The notes under the pieces were generated by a model. The model made no database searches. It had not been told where the DNA came from and saw only the letters and a program-made list of their open reading frames with translations. DNA of 10,588 nucleotides from Microcaldota archaeon (GTDB lineage: Archaea > Micrarchaeota > Micrarchaeia > Micrarchaeales > CABMGC01), in assembly GCA_021785375.1 (NCBI GenBank), contig JAJYFQ010000015.1, positions 1-10,588 of the forward strand, in the 5' to 3' direction. The first letter of the stretch is position 1; each line of letters opens with the position of its first letter. Of this stretch, positions 4,336 to 10,588 are shown piece after piece. The position numbers and the translations under genes were made by a program.

Positions 4336-7128
4336 ATGTCTGAAAAGGAGGGGGTGAAGGCAGGCAAGCCACCAAAAAAAGGCGAACCCCCCACGCTTAC
4401 CTTTGGCAAGAGGAAGGTGGAGAAGACCGACGGCGCGGCGCGGCCGTACAAGATGACTGTGCCACTCACCTTCTATTGGTTCAAAGACCTTCTCAGGCAG
4501 CTGGCCAACCACAAGAACTTCCCGGACGCCGTGGCCGTCGCGCTCGCCATAACGAGCGTGGCAATCGCATTTCCGTCAATGCCCCTGCTCATCTTGATCC
4601 CGCTCATCATGCTAGCCGTGATACTGACAATGGTGCATCCGCTCATAGGGCTGATGTCCATGCTCTTCGAGACTCTTCCGATGTTCATCTACCAGGCACC
4701 TCTTCTCGGATGGGTCGCGACAATGATAGTTGCGATCTTCCTCTTCTTTGGGTACAAGCACTACCGCACCATCACGTTCGTCTATGCAATGGCGATGTTC
4801 CCGCTCTCAATCCTGGGCTCCTTTGTGGAGATTCCTGCATTCATCCTTGGGGTGCTCTTCATAGGCTTCAGGAGGGCCGCGGTATCGGCAATAATAATAC
4901 TGCTGATGGTGGCCCTCTTCTCAGGCTCTACGGGCATTCAGATCACGGGCCCAATCCTCTACAACGCCACGGCCGTGCACCCAACTCTCGGGAATGGCGA
5001 GGCGCTTGGATTCATGACACCATCGAAGATGAACGCAACCCTGCTCAACTTCAGCGGGGCCATGGGCTCGGCAGGGCAGACCTTCTTCAGCTACACAGTC
5101 TCCAGGCACATCTTCGACGGCTTTGCGATCGCACTCAGGGCGATGGGTAGCCAGGCCGAACTTCTTATCGTGCAGATAATGGTCTGGCTCATCGCGGTCT
5201 TCGCGATAAGCAACTTTGCCATAAAGAGCAGGTCGACATACAAGGGCGCCATGGCAAGCATCTTCGGGGCCGTGATACCGCTCGCGTACATAGGGCTGTC
5301 CTACTCCTCGTACCAGCCGGTGAACTTCTATGTGGTGCTCAGCTTCGCCCTCACGCCGATCTTCTTCATGGCGCTCGAGTACGGAGGGGTGAGCCTGGTA
5401 AGGACGCTCGACGTGGCAAAGCAGGACTTCCTGGGCAAGATGGGCGACGGGCTTGAAGACCTTACCAGCGGGGCCAGGGAGACGCTCAACGACATAGCAG
5501 ATTACACGTCAACAAAGGAGGAGCTCAGGACGGCCATACTCGCCCCGATAGAGCACAGGGAGATTGCCGGGGCGTACAACGTGAAGCCAGCCAAGGGAAT
5601 ACTCCTATTCGGGCCGCCGGGAACCGGAAAGACCCTGCTCATGAGGGCCCTCTCCAATGAGATACGCGGCAAGTTCTTCTATGTCAAGACCTCGTCGCTC
5701 GTGAGTTCCATACCCGGCGAGAGCTCTGCAAGGCTCTCAAGGATCTTTGCGCAGGTAAGGAAGCAGACTCCTGCAATACTCTTCTTCGATGAGATAGACA
5801 GCATAGCGAGCAGCAGGGAGCGCAAGGATAGCGAGGATTCGCGCCAGCTCATCTCGACCCTTCTCACCGAGATGGACGGCTTCCAGAAGATAAGCGGCGT
5901 TGTGATAGTCGGCTCCACCAACATCCCCAACATCCTCGACCACGCGGTGATGAGGCCGGGAAGGTTCGATAAAGTAGTCTACATGCCGCTTCCTGATGAG
6001 AAGGGGAGGGCGGAGGTATTCAGATACCATCTCAAGAAACTTCCGATAAGCAAGGGTCTTGACTATGGAAAGCTTGCTGCGCTGACGAACAGGTACTCCG
6101 GCGCCGACATAAAGAATGTGTGCGAAGAGGCTGCCAGGATAGTCGCAGACGACGCGATAAAGTCTAACAAGGTCCTTGAGATAACGATGAAGGACATTGC
6201 AGACGTGATTAGCAGGACCAAGCCCTCGACTTCTATCTCGCAGGTCGAGATGTACGAAACGTTCAAGACGGATTACGAGAGGAGGATGCGTCCGGAGATC
6301 ACAGGGCCTTCGGAGAGGGGCATCTCCGTATCCGATGTCATAGGACTCGATAAGGCCAAGAAGGCCGTTTACGAAGCGATAGAGATACCGATACTTCACC
6401 CGAGCCTTATGAAGAAGTACGACGTACAGAACATAAAGGGCATACTCCTATTCGGGCCGCCGGGAACGGGAAAGACCATGCTCATGCGCGCAGTATCGTC
6501 TGAGATAGGCGATGTGAAGATGCTCATGCTGTCAGGGGCCGAGCTCAGCAAATCCGGTCTCGAGAAGGCAGAGCTAACGATAAAACAGACGTTCGACAGG
6601 GCGAGGGAGAATGCGCCGGCCGTGATCTTCATAGACGAGATAGACTCGATAGTGCCCTCCAGGGAGGGCGCGAGTGAGGAGGGCATAGGGATAACCAGCC
6701 AGTTCCTCCAGGAGATGGACGGGATAAAGAACGCGGGCAACATAGTCGTGGTAGGTGCCACGAACAGGCCGGAGAGCCTAGACCCGGCGCTGCTCAGGGG
6801 AGGAAGGTTCGACAAGCTCGTCTTCGTGCCTCCGCCGACGAAGGAGGAGAGGGCGAAGCTCTTCGAGAAGAACCTGAAGAAGGCGCCGATAGCGGAGCTC
6901 GACTACGAGAAACTGGGAGAGATAACGAGAGGTTTCACTGGCGCCGACATAGCCAATGTCTGCAGGCAGGCGAAGATGAACGTGATGGAGAAGAGCATCG
7001 GCTCGCCAGAAGAGGTGAATATAACGATGAGCGACATAACGGAGCAGATAAAGGAGACGAGGCCGTCGGCACTCAATGTGAACATGAGCACTTATCTAAC
7101 TTTCCTCTCAATGTATGGAAGAGGATGA
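4336..7128 (+). CDS. Membrane-anchored Cdc48-like tandem AAA ATPase
   Basis: The gene encodes 930 residues. Residues 1-45 are a basic cytosolic tail. Residues about 62-197 and 273-347 are strongly hydrophobic, with roughly nine or ten membrane helices and a polar loop between (about 198-272). Two AAA modules follow. AAA1 has Walker A GPPGTGKT at 426-433, Walker B FFDEID at 483-488 and RPGRFD at 540-545. AAA2 has Walker A at 707-714, Walker B FIDEID at 765-770 and RGGRFD at 821-826. Both have sensor-1 Asn segments (STNIPN, ATNRPE). This is the Cdc48/VAT double-ring layout, but the usual Cdc48 N-domain is replaced by a membrane domain, and no M41 protease HExxH follows, so it is not FtsH. A role in pulling out or remodelling membrane proteins is inferred. 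The start is leaderless, and a NuoM-like gene follows after 23 nt. Confidence 0.9.
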   Translation: MSEKEGVKAGKPPKKGEPPTLTFGKRKVEKTDGAARPYKMTVPLTFYWFKDLLRQLANHKNFPDAVAVALAITSVAIAFPSMPLLILIPLIMLAVILTMVHPLIGLMSMLFETLPMFIYQAPLLGWVATMIVAIFLFFGYKHYRTITFVYAMAMFPLSILGSFVEIPAFILGVLFIGFRRAAVSAIIILLMVALFSGSTGIQITGPILYNATAVHPTLGNGEALGFMTPSKMNATLLNFSGAMGSAGQTFFSYTVSRHIFDGFAIALRAMGSQAELLIVQIMVWLIAVFAISNFAIKSRSTYKGAMASIFGAVIPLAYIGLSYSSYQPVNFYVVLSFALTPIFFMALEYGGVSLVRTLDVAKQDFLGKMGDGLEDLTSGARETLNDIADYTSTKEELRTAILAPIEHREIAGAYNVKPAKGILLFGPPGTGKTLLMRALSNEIRGKFFYVKTSSLVSSIPGESSARLSRIFAQVRKQTPAILFFDEIDSIASSRERKDSEDSRQLISTLLTEMDGFQKISGVVIVGSTNIPNILDHAVMRPGRFDKVVYMPLPDEKGRAEVFRYHLKKLPISKGLDYGKLAALTNRYSGADIKNVCEEAARIVADDAIKSNKVLEITMKDIADVISRTKPSTSISQVEMYETFKTDYERRMRPEITGPSERGISVSDVIGLDKAKKAVYEAIEIPILHPSLMKKYDVQNIKGILLFGPPGTGKTMLMRAVSSEIGDVKMLMLSGAELSKSGLEKAELTIKQTFDRARENAPAVIFIDEIDSIVPSREGASEEGIGITSQFLQEMDGIKNAGNIVVVGATNRPESLDPALLRGGRFDKLVFVPPPTKEERAKLFEKNLKKAPIAELDYEKLGEITRGFTGADIANVCRQAKMNVMEKSIGSPEEVNITMSDITEQIKETRPSALNVNMSTYLTFLSMYGRG

Positions 7129-7151
7129 TGATTGCAAGGGAATGATCTGAG

Positions 7152-8561
7152 ATGTTGGTACTTCCATTGATAATACTGATGCCTTTCCTGGCGGCGCTTG
7201 CAACATTCTTCTTTGACAAGGGCCGCGCGCATGTGATCTCGATAATCGCATCGGCAGCGGCACTCATTCTCACATTGGCTGCGGTGTATCTTGCAAGCGC
7301 CAACGGCATGGGCTCCGTCAATTTCAGCTACTCGTATATACCTGCGCTCAATCTCTCCTTCCATCTGCAGTTCTCTCAGCTCTCCATTATACTCACGGTA
7401 ATGACCGTGATAGTCTTCTTCGCCGCATCGCTCGTCTCCAACTACTTCATCAAGGACTCGAGGCTATACAACATAATCTTCCTTATCGCAGAGGGCTCCT
7501 CGATCGGCGTCTTCCTCTCGTCGAACCTATTCCTTCTCTATGTCTTCTGGGAGATAAGCGAGGTCATGATGTTCTTCATCATCTTCCTCTTCGGTGGGTA
7601 CGAGAGGAGGTACGCTGCGATAAAATTCATAATCTATTCGCTCCTCTCCAGCTTTTGCCTCTTGATAGCCGTGATACTTCTCTATGTCAACGTAATACCG
7701 CACACCTTCAATATCGCCACGATAGCGTCTCTGGCTGGCTCGGTACCGACACAGACGCAGCTCGTGATAATGATTCTTCTCTTCCTGGCCTTTGCGATAA
7801 AGATGCCCGTCTTCCCTTTCCACACGTGGCTGCCTGACGCGCACACCGAGGCACCGACGATGGGAAGCATGATACTCGCCGGAGTGCTCCTCAAATTCGG
7901 CGGCTACGGTCTCCTTCTCATGTTCCTGATGGTCCCGGTCTCGCACAGCTACATAGTCTACATGGCCCTCGTCTTCGGCTTCTCAGCGGTATACGCCGCG
8001 TTCGTCACCTTCAGGCAGACGAACCTGAAGCGCCTGATAGCGTACACGAGCATAACCGACATGGGGATAATCGCCGTGGGAGTTGCTGCATCGAACATAA
8101 TAGGGACGAGCGGAGCGCTCTACGGCATGCTGAGCCACGGAATCGCGATCTCGATCCTCTTCCTCATAGCCGGAACCCTGGACGAGCTCTATGGGACCCT
8201 TGAGATAGAGAGGATAAAGGGGGTTGTAGCAAGATACCCTGCAATAACGTACCTTTTCATAGCGGGAGCGTTCGCCCTGGTCGGGCTTCCGCTCACTTCC
8301 GGATTCATTGGCGACCTTCTGGTCTTCATCGGAGCTTTCCACACGTTCGGGATGATAGGGATAGCTCCGCTCGCAGGAATATTCATCATGGGAGCGGTGC
8401 TCTTCTGGATAATAGAGAGGTCGTTCTACAACGAATCGAGGCCTACGATGCCGTACAACACGCTTGGAATGAGCGTCATAATGTCCGGTGCATTCCTTCT
8501 GGCATCGACCATAGTCCTTGGCGTGCTCCCGTTCCTTCTCGCAAATGTCTCTGGTCTCTGA
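7152..8561 (+). CDS. NuoM/MrpD-like proton-conducting membrane subunit
   Basis: The gene encodes 469 residues and is hydrophobic throughout, with about 13-14 membrane helices. The proton-channel residues of the NuoM/NuoN/NuoL family are visible: Glu134 in VFWEISEVMM, Lys217 in AIKMPVFPFHTWLPDAHTEA, Lys248 in LLKFGGYG, Lys293 in NLKRLIAYTS, His329 in MLSHGIAISI and Glu422 in FWIIERSFY. The length is close to NuoM (about 500), with a short N-terminus. The family translocates protons or Na+ in complex I, membrane hydrogenases and Mrp antiporters. No other complex subunit is in the window, so which complex it serves is open. It starts 23 nt after the AAA ATPase on the same strand and has no visible TATA box of its own, so the two are probably co-transcribed. 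Confidence 0.88.
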   Translation: MLVLPLIILMPFLAALATFFFDKGRAHVISIIASAAALILTLAAVYLASANGMGSVNFSYSYIPALNLSFHLQFSQLSIILTVMTVIVFFAASLVSNYFIKDSRLYNIIFLIAEGSSIGVFLSSNLFLLYVFWEISEVMMFFIIFLFGGYERRYAAIKFIIYSLLSSFCLLIAVILLYVNVIPHTFNIATIASLAGSVPTQTQLVIMILLFLAFAIKMPVFPFHTWLPDAHTEAPTMGSMILAGVLLKFGGYGLLLMFLMVPVSHSYIVYMALVFGFSAVYAAFVTFRQTNLKRLIAYTSITDMGIIAVGVAASNIIGTSGALYGMLSHGIAISILFLIAGTLDELYGTLEIERIKGVVARYPAITYLFIAGAFALVGLPLTSGFIGDLLVFIGAFHTFGMIGIAPLAGIFIMGAVLFWIIERSFYNESRPTMPYNTLGMSVIMSGAFLLASTIVLGVLPFLLANVSGL

Positions 8562-8594
8562 CAGGATTTCCGAGGGGCGGATACGGCAAAAGGG

Positions 8595-8601
8595 TTATAA
8601 A
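8595..8601 (+). promoter_or_regulatory. TATA box of the aIF2-beta/aIF1A operon
   Basis: TTATAAA is centred about 26-27 nt before the GTG at 8625. The 63-bp gap after the NuoM-like gene therefore holds a separate promoter, and the GTG is a leaderless start. Confidence 0.6.
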
Positions 8602-8624
8602 CAATCGGTCATACATATTAACAG

Positions 8625-9044
8625 GTGTTATTTCTGGGTTACGATGAGCTCTTAGACAGGGCGTTCACAATGCTTCCGAAGCTCTCGGAGGAGAAGGTGG
8701 ACTTCAGGGTACCCGAGGCGGACTCGATGATACAGGGCAGCAAGACGATCATCAAGAACCTCTCGCAGATTGCCGACGTTGCGAGGAGAGGCAAGGAGGA
8801 GATATCCAAGTACCTGACCAAGGAGATCGCGGCTCCAGTCAGCATCGACGGATCTGCGCTTACGATAAGCGCCAGGATACAGCCGAACATGCTCAACGAG
8901 AAGATAAAGAGGTACTTCGAGACCTACATAATCTGCAAGGAGTGCCACAAACCAGACACAAAGGTCGCCGAGACGCAGCGCGGCTACATAGTGATAGTCT
9001 GCGAGGCATGCGGCGCGATATACACGGTTAAGAACTATCAGTGA
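8625..9044 (+). CDS. Translation initiation factor aIF2, beta subunit
   Basis: The gene encodes 139 residues, a normal length for archaeal aIF2-beta. GYDELLDRAFTMLPKL is the N-terminal helix that contacts the gamma subunit. The middle alpha-beta domain holds the conserved F-R-V-P-E-A segment and the 'G-x-K-T-I-I-K-N' stretch (residues about 38-45). The C-terminal zinc ribbon has Cys104, Cys107, Cys126 and Cys129 (CKEC and CEAC). With the alpha and gamma subunits it forms the factor that delivers initiator Met-tRNA to the small ribosomal subunit. The start is a GTG, supported by the TATA spacing and because no ATG precedes the family's first helix. Its stop codon overlaps the next start as GTGA. 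Confidence 0.93.
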   Translation: MLFLGYDELLDRAFTMLPKLSEEKVDFRVPEADSMIQGSKTIIKNLSQIADVARRGKEEISKYLTKEIAAPVSIDGSALTISARIQPNMLNEKIKRYFETYIICKECHKPDTKVAETQRGYIVIVCEACGAIYTVKNYQ

Positions 9045-9364
9045 TCCTTATGGGATTCAACAAGAACGAGAGCGGACCGACGCACAGACTTATGATACCA
9101 AGGGGGGACGAGGTAGTCGGCCTTGTAGTGAAGGCGCAGGGAGCATCGAAGTTCGCAGTCATGTGCGCGGACAACAAGGAAAGGGACTGTGCGATACCCG
9201 GAAGGCTTAGAAGGAGCTTCTGGGTCAAGGAGCGCGATATGGTCCTGGTAAAGCCATGGCCGTACAAGAACGCGCAGGGCCACGATGCTGGAGACATCAT
9301 CTGGAGGTACAGCGTCATGGACAAGGACCTGCTCAAAGCCAGGGGCGTAGCGATCCCGAAGTGA
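9041..9364 (+). CDS. Translation initiation factor aIF1A
   Basis: The gene encodes 107 residues. HRLMIPRGDEVVGLVVKAQG, then ASKFAVMCADNKERDCAIPG, RLRRSFWVKERDMVLVKPWP and GDIIWRYS follow the OB-fold of archaeal IF1A closely (compare the family pattern R-x-x-x-P-R-G-D-E, R-x-C-x-I-P-G, K-P-W, D-I-I-W-R-Y). It binds the A-site of the small subunit during initiation. The GTG start at 9041 overlaps the TGA of aIF2-beta as GTGA, suggesting translational coupling. An ATG at 9050 is an equally possible start and would shorten the protein by three residues. The gene ends directly against the convergent RIO1 gene. Confidence 0.93.
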   Translation: MILMGFNKNESGPTHRLMIPRGDEVVGLVVKAQGASKFAVMCADNKERDCAIPGRLRRSFWVKERDMVLVKPWPYKNAQGHDAGDIIWRYSVMDKDLLKARGVAIPK

Positions 9365-10126
9365 CTACTCCTTCTTTATGTCTTCGATTGCCTCTTCCGC
9401 ATCTCTTTTTAGCCCGTAGTTCTTCGAGAAGAAGTAGAGTATGTTGTTTACGTCGCGCCTGAGAAAGTCCTGCGCCTTGGGATGGCCGCGCACTACCGCC
9501 TGGCCGAGGTCTATCATGTAAGGCACGTCGCCCTTCATGAGTACGTTGTACTCGCTCATATCGCTGTGAACGAGGTTGTTGGCATAGAGGAGTCTCATGT
9601 CTCCGAGTATCGTGTCGAGCGTCTTTTCCGGATTCTCGGTTCCCGCATCCTTGAGAAGCCTTGACGGGGTGCTGTCATCTCCGATGAACTCCATCGCAAG
9701 GACATTCCCGGCAAAAGAGTATGGAATTGGTGCATGAACCCCCGCTTCCTCGGCTACCTTAAGGTTCCCGTACTCCTTCTTGCACCACAGATTGACTATC
9801 TGCGTTATGCTGCCCCTCACACCCTTGAACCTGAGGTCACCGGCCATATAGTCCATGCGGTTGGAGAAGCTCGAGGTCTCCAGCCTGAATATCTTAAGCA
9901 CTACGTGATCTTCCGCGATCTTAGGGCCGTGGCTTGCAAGGTATATGTCGGCCTCCTTTCCCTTCCCTATTATGTGCTCCATCCTCGAGACTATGCCGCG
10001 GGTGAAGAACTTGCCGAGAACAAGCATCGTGCGGTTGTCGAATACGCCCTCCTCTATCTTCAGCTGCTCGCGGAGCGGAAACTCCTCGCGGCTCTTCCTC
10101 TTCCTTGCACTGACCCGCCTTGACAT
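9365..10126 (-). CDS. RIO1-family serine kinase/ATPase
   Basis: The gene encodes 253 residues, the usual size of archaeal Rio1. The phosphate loop is GKGKEADIY (residues 54-62). The ATP-binding Lys is Lys78 in VVLKIFRLETSSF, followed by the RIO1 landmark RMDYMAGDLRF and then W-C-K-K-E-Y-G-N-L. The catalytic loop is LVHSDMSEYNVL with Asp189 and Asn194, and the metal-binding Asp206 is in YMIDLGQAV, followed by HPKAQDFLRRDVNNI. All key residues are present. RIO1 works as an ATPase-type switch in late maturation of the small ribosomal subunit, which fits the neighbouring initiation-factor genes. Its TAG stop abuts the aIF1A stop with no spacer. A TATA box at 10156-10163 lies about 34 nt before the ATG. 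Confidence 0.93.
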   Translation of the reverse strand: MSRRVSARKRKSREEFPLREQLKIEEGVFDNRTMLVLGKFFTRGIVSRMEHIIGKGKEADIYLASHGPKIAEDHVVLKIFRLETSSFSNRMDYMAGDLRFKGVRGSITQIVNLWCKKEYGNLKVAEEAGVHAPIPYSFAGNVLAMEFIGDDSTPSRLLKDAGTENPEKTLDTILGDMRLLYANNLVHSDMSEYNVLMKGDVPYMIDLGQAVVRGHPKAQDFLRRDVNNILYFFSKNYGLKRDAEEAIEDIKKE

Positions 10127-10155
10127 GATATCTTCTAGACTATTTGTCTGATGAA

Positions 10156-10163
10156 GATATAAG
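10156..10163 (-). promoter_or_regulatory. TATA box of the RIO1 gene
   Basis: The minus strand reads CTTATATC, centred about 34 nt before the ATG at 10126, predicting a leader of about 8 nt. Confidence 0.45.
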
Positions 10164-10185
10164 ACCTGCAGTTGGTGGAAGCAGA

Positions 10186-10195
10186 TTTTAATATT
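10186..10195 (+). promoter_or_regulatory. TATA box of the ERCC4 nuclease gene
   Basis: TTTTAATATT is centred about 26 nt before the ATG at 10216, the exact spacing of a leaderless start. Confidence 0.55.
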
Positions 10196-10215
10196 GTTTG
10201 CTCAGATAGAGTATC

Positions 10216-10588
10216 ATGCGCAGCCTGAAGATGATAATAGACAATAGGGAACGCAACATCGGGATAATCAGCGGCCTTGAGGAGAAGGGCATAGCCTTGA
10301 CTTTTGCGCAGCTGCCTGTCGGGGACTTCATAGTATCGGACAGGATCTGCATAGAGAGAAAGACCGTCTCGGACTTCGAGAACTCGATAATGGACTCGCG
10401 GCTCTTCGAGCAGATGAACAGGCTGCACCAGTCATTCAACAAGCCGGTACTCATAATAGAGGGGGACGAGAGCGATGCACGCTTCGACAAGAACGTGATA
10501 ATAGGCACGATAACAAGGCTCTACGTCGATTACAACGTCCAGGTGCTCAGGACATCAGGTCCCCTAGAGACTACCTATATGCTCTACA
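10216..10588 (+). CDS. ERCC4/XPF-type structure-specific endonuclease, N-terminal part
   Basis: The frame is open from the ATG at 10216 to the window end, about 124 residues. MIIDNRERNIGIISGLEEKG, LPVGDFIVSDRICIERKTVS and DFENSIMDSRLFEQMNRLHQ carry the ERCC4 nuclease core: the G-D-x(n)-E-R-K-x-x-x-D catalytic signature is present as GDFIVSDRICIERKTVSD. LIIEGDES and IIGTITRLYVDYNVQVLRTS continue the fold. The family cuts branched DNA (3' flaps, stalled forks) in repair. The nuclease core begins at the N-terminus, so no helicase domain precedes it. It is therefore the short archaeal XPF type or a stand-alone nuclease, and a C-terminal helix-hairpin-helix pair and PCNA-binding tail would lie outside the window. 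It is divergent from RIO1 across an 89-bp gap holding both promoters. Confidence 0.88.
   Translation, partial: MRSLKMIIDNRERNIGIISGLEEKGIALTFAQLPVGDFIVSDRICIERKTVSDFENSIMDSRLFEQMNRLHQSFNKPVLIIEGDESDARFDKNVIIGTITRLYVDYNVQVLRTSGPLETTYMLY

Noticed and set aside
4476..5150. 224-residue plus-strand open frame inside the AAA ATPase gene
   Set aside because: It lies in another frame of a strongly supported gene, its composition is rich in His, Arg and Pro, and it matches no family pattern. It is a shadow of the GC-rich coding sequence.
5737..6399. 220-residue minus-strand open frame
   Set aside because: It is antisense to the AAA modules of the AAA ATPase gene, has no promoter, and its composition is typical of an antisense shadow.
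4336..7128. FtsH-type membrane protease
   Set aside because: There are two AAA modules, many membrane helices and no HExxH zinc-protease motif. The protein ends soon after the second AAA module.

Overview
This is archaeal chromosomal DNA. It carries archaeal-type initiation factors aIF2-beta and aIF1A, a RIO1-family kinase, an ERCC4/XPF-type nuclease, an intron-containing tRNA-Tyr with the archaeal C1-G72 pair, and TATA boxes about 26 nt ahead of many start codons (leaderless transcription). The Cdc48-like tandem AAA ATPase carries a multi-pass membrane domain in place of the usual N-domain. Together with the compact layout, that would fit a DPANN/Micrarchaeota-like lineage, but the lineage is an inference from architecture and not proven by the sequence.

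Layout. (1) 3-479: the C-terminal part of a PfkB-family sugar kinase, cut by the window edge. (2) About 530-4170: a more AT-rich accessory island of small genes. Three diverged copies of a roughly 100-140 bp repeat (R1 532-680, R2 1211-1350, R3 2072-2153) divide it into segments. The segments hold a protein with RMRQLNQDPEF-type repeats (minus), a RelE/HigB-like possible toxin (plus) convergent with a small unknown gene (minus), a complete VapBC toxin-antitoxin pair (plus), a DUF433 antitoxin with a truncated DUF5615 PIN-like toxin (minus), and a protein with three 33-36-residue helical repeats (minus). (3) 4174-4278: tRNA-Tyr(GTA), minus strand, with a 33-nt intron. Its 3' end faces the island, and it shares an 11-nt identity plus some flanking similarity with the island repeats. 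(4) 4336-8561: the membrane-anchored tandem AAA ATPase followed after 23 nt by a NuoM-like proton-channel subunit. (5) 8625-9364: aIF2-beta and aIF1A, overlapping by 4 nt. (6) 9365-10126: RIO1 kinase, convergent with aIF1A with no gap. (7) 10216-end: an ERCC4-domain nuclease, incomplete.

Interpretation. The right half is housekeeping: translation initiation, ribosome maturation, DNA repair, membrane protein handling and energy. The left half looks like a tRNA-flanked integration hot spot in which small toxin-antitoxin-like units have been stacked, separated by repeats that resemble the tRNA 3' end. No integrase or transposase is present, so the movement mechanism is unknown. The most notable points are the tRNA-like repeat/cassette arrangement, the truncation of one toxin-antitoxin locus at the end of another, and the membrane-domain AAA ATPase.
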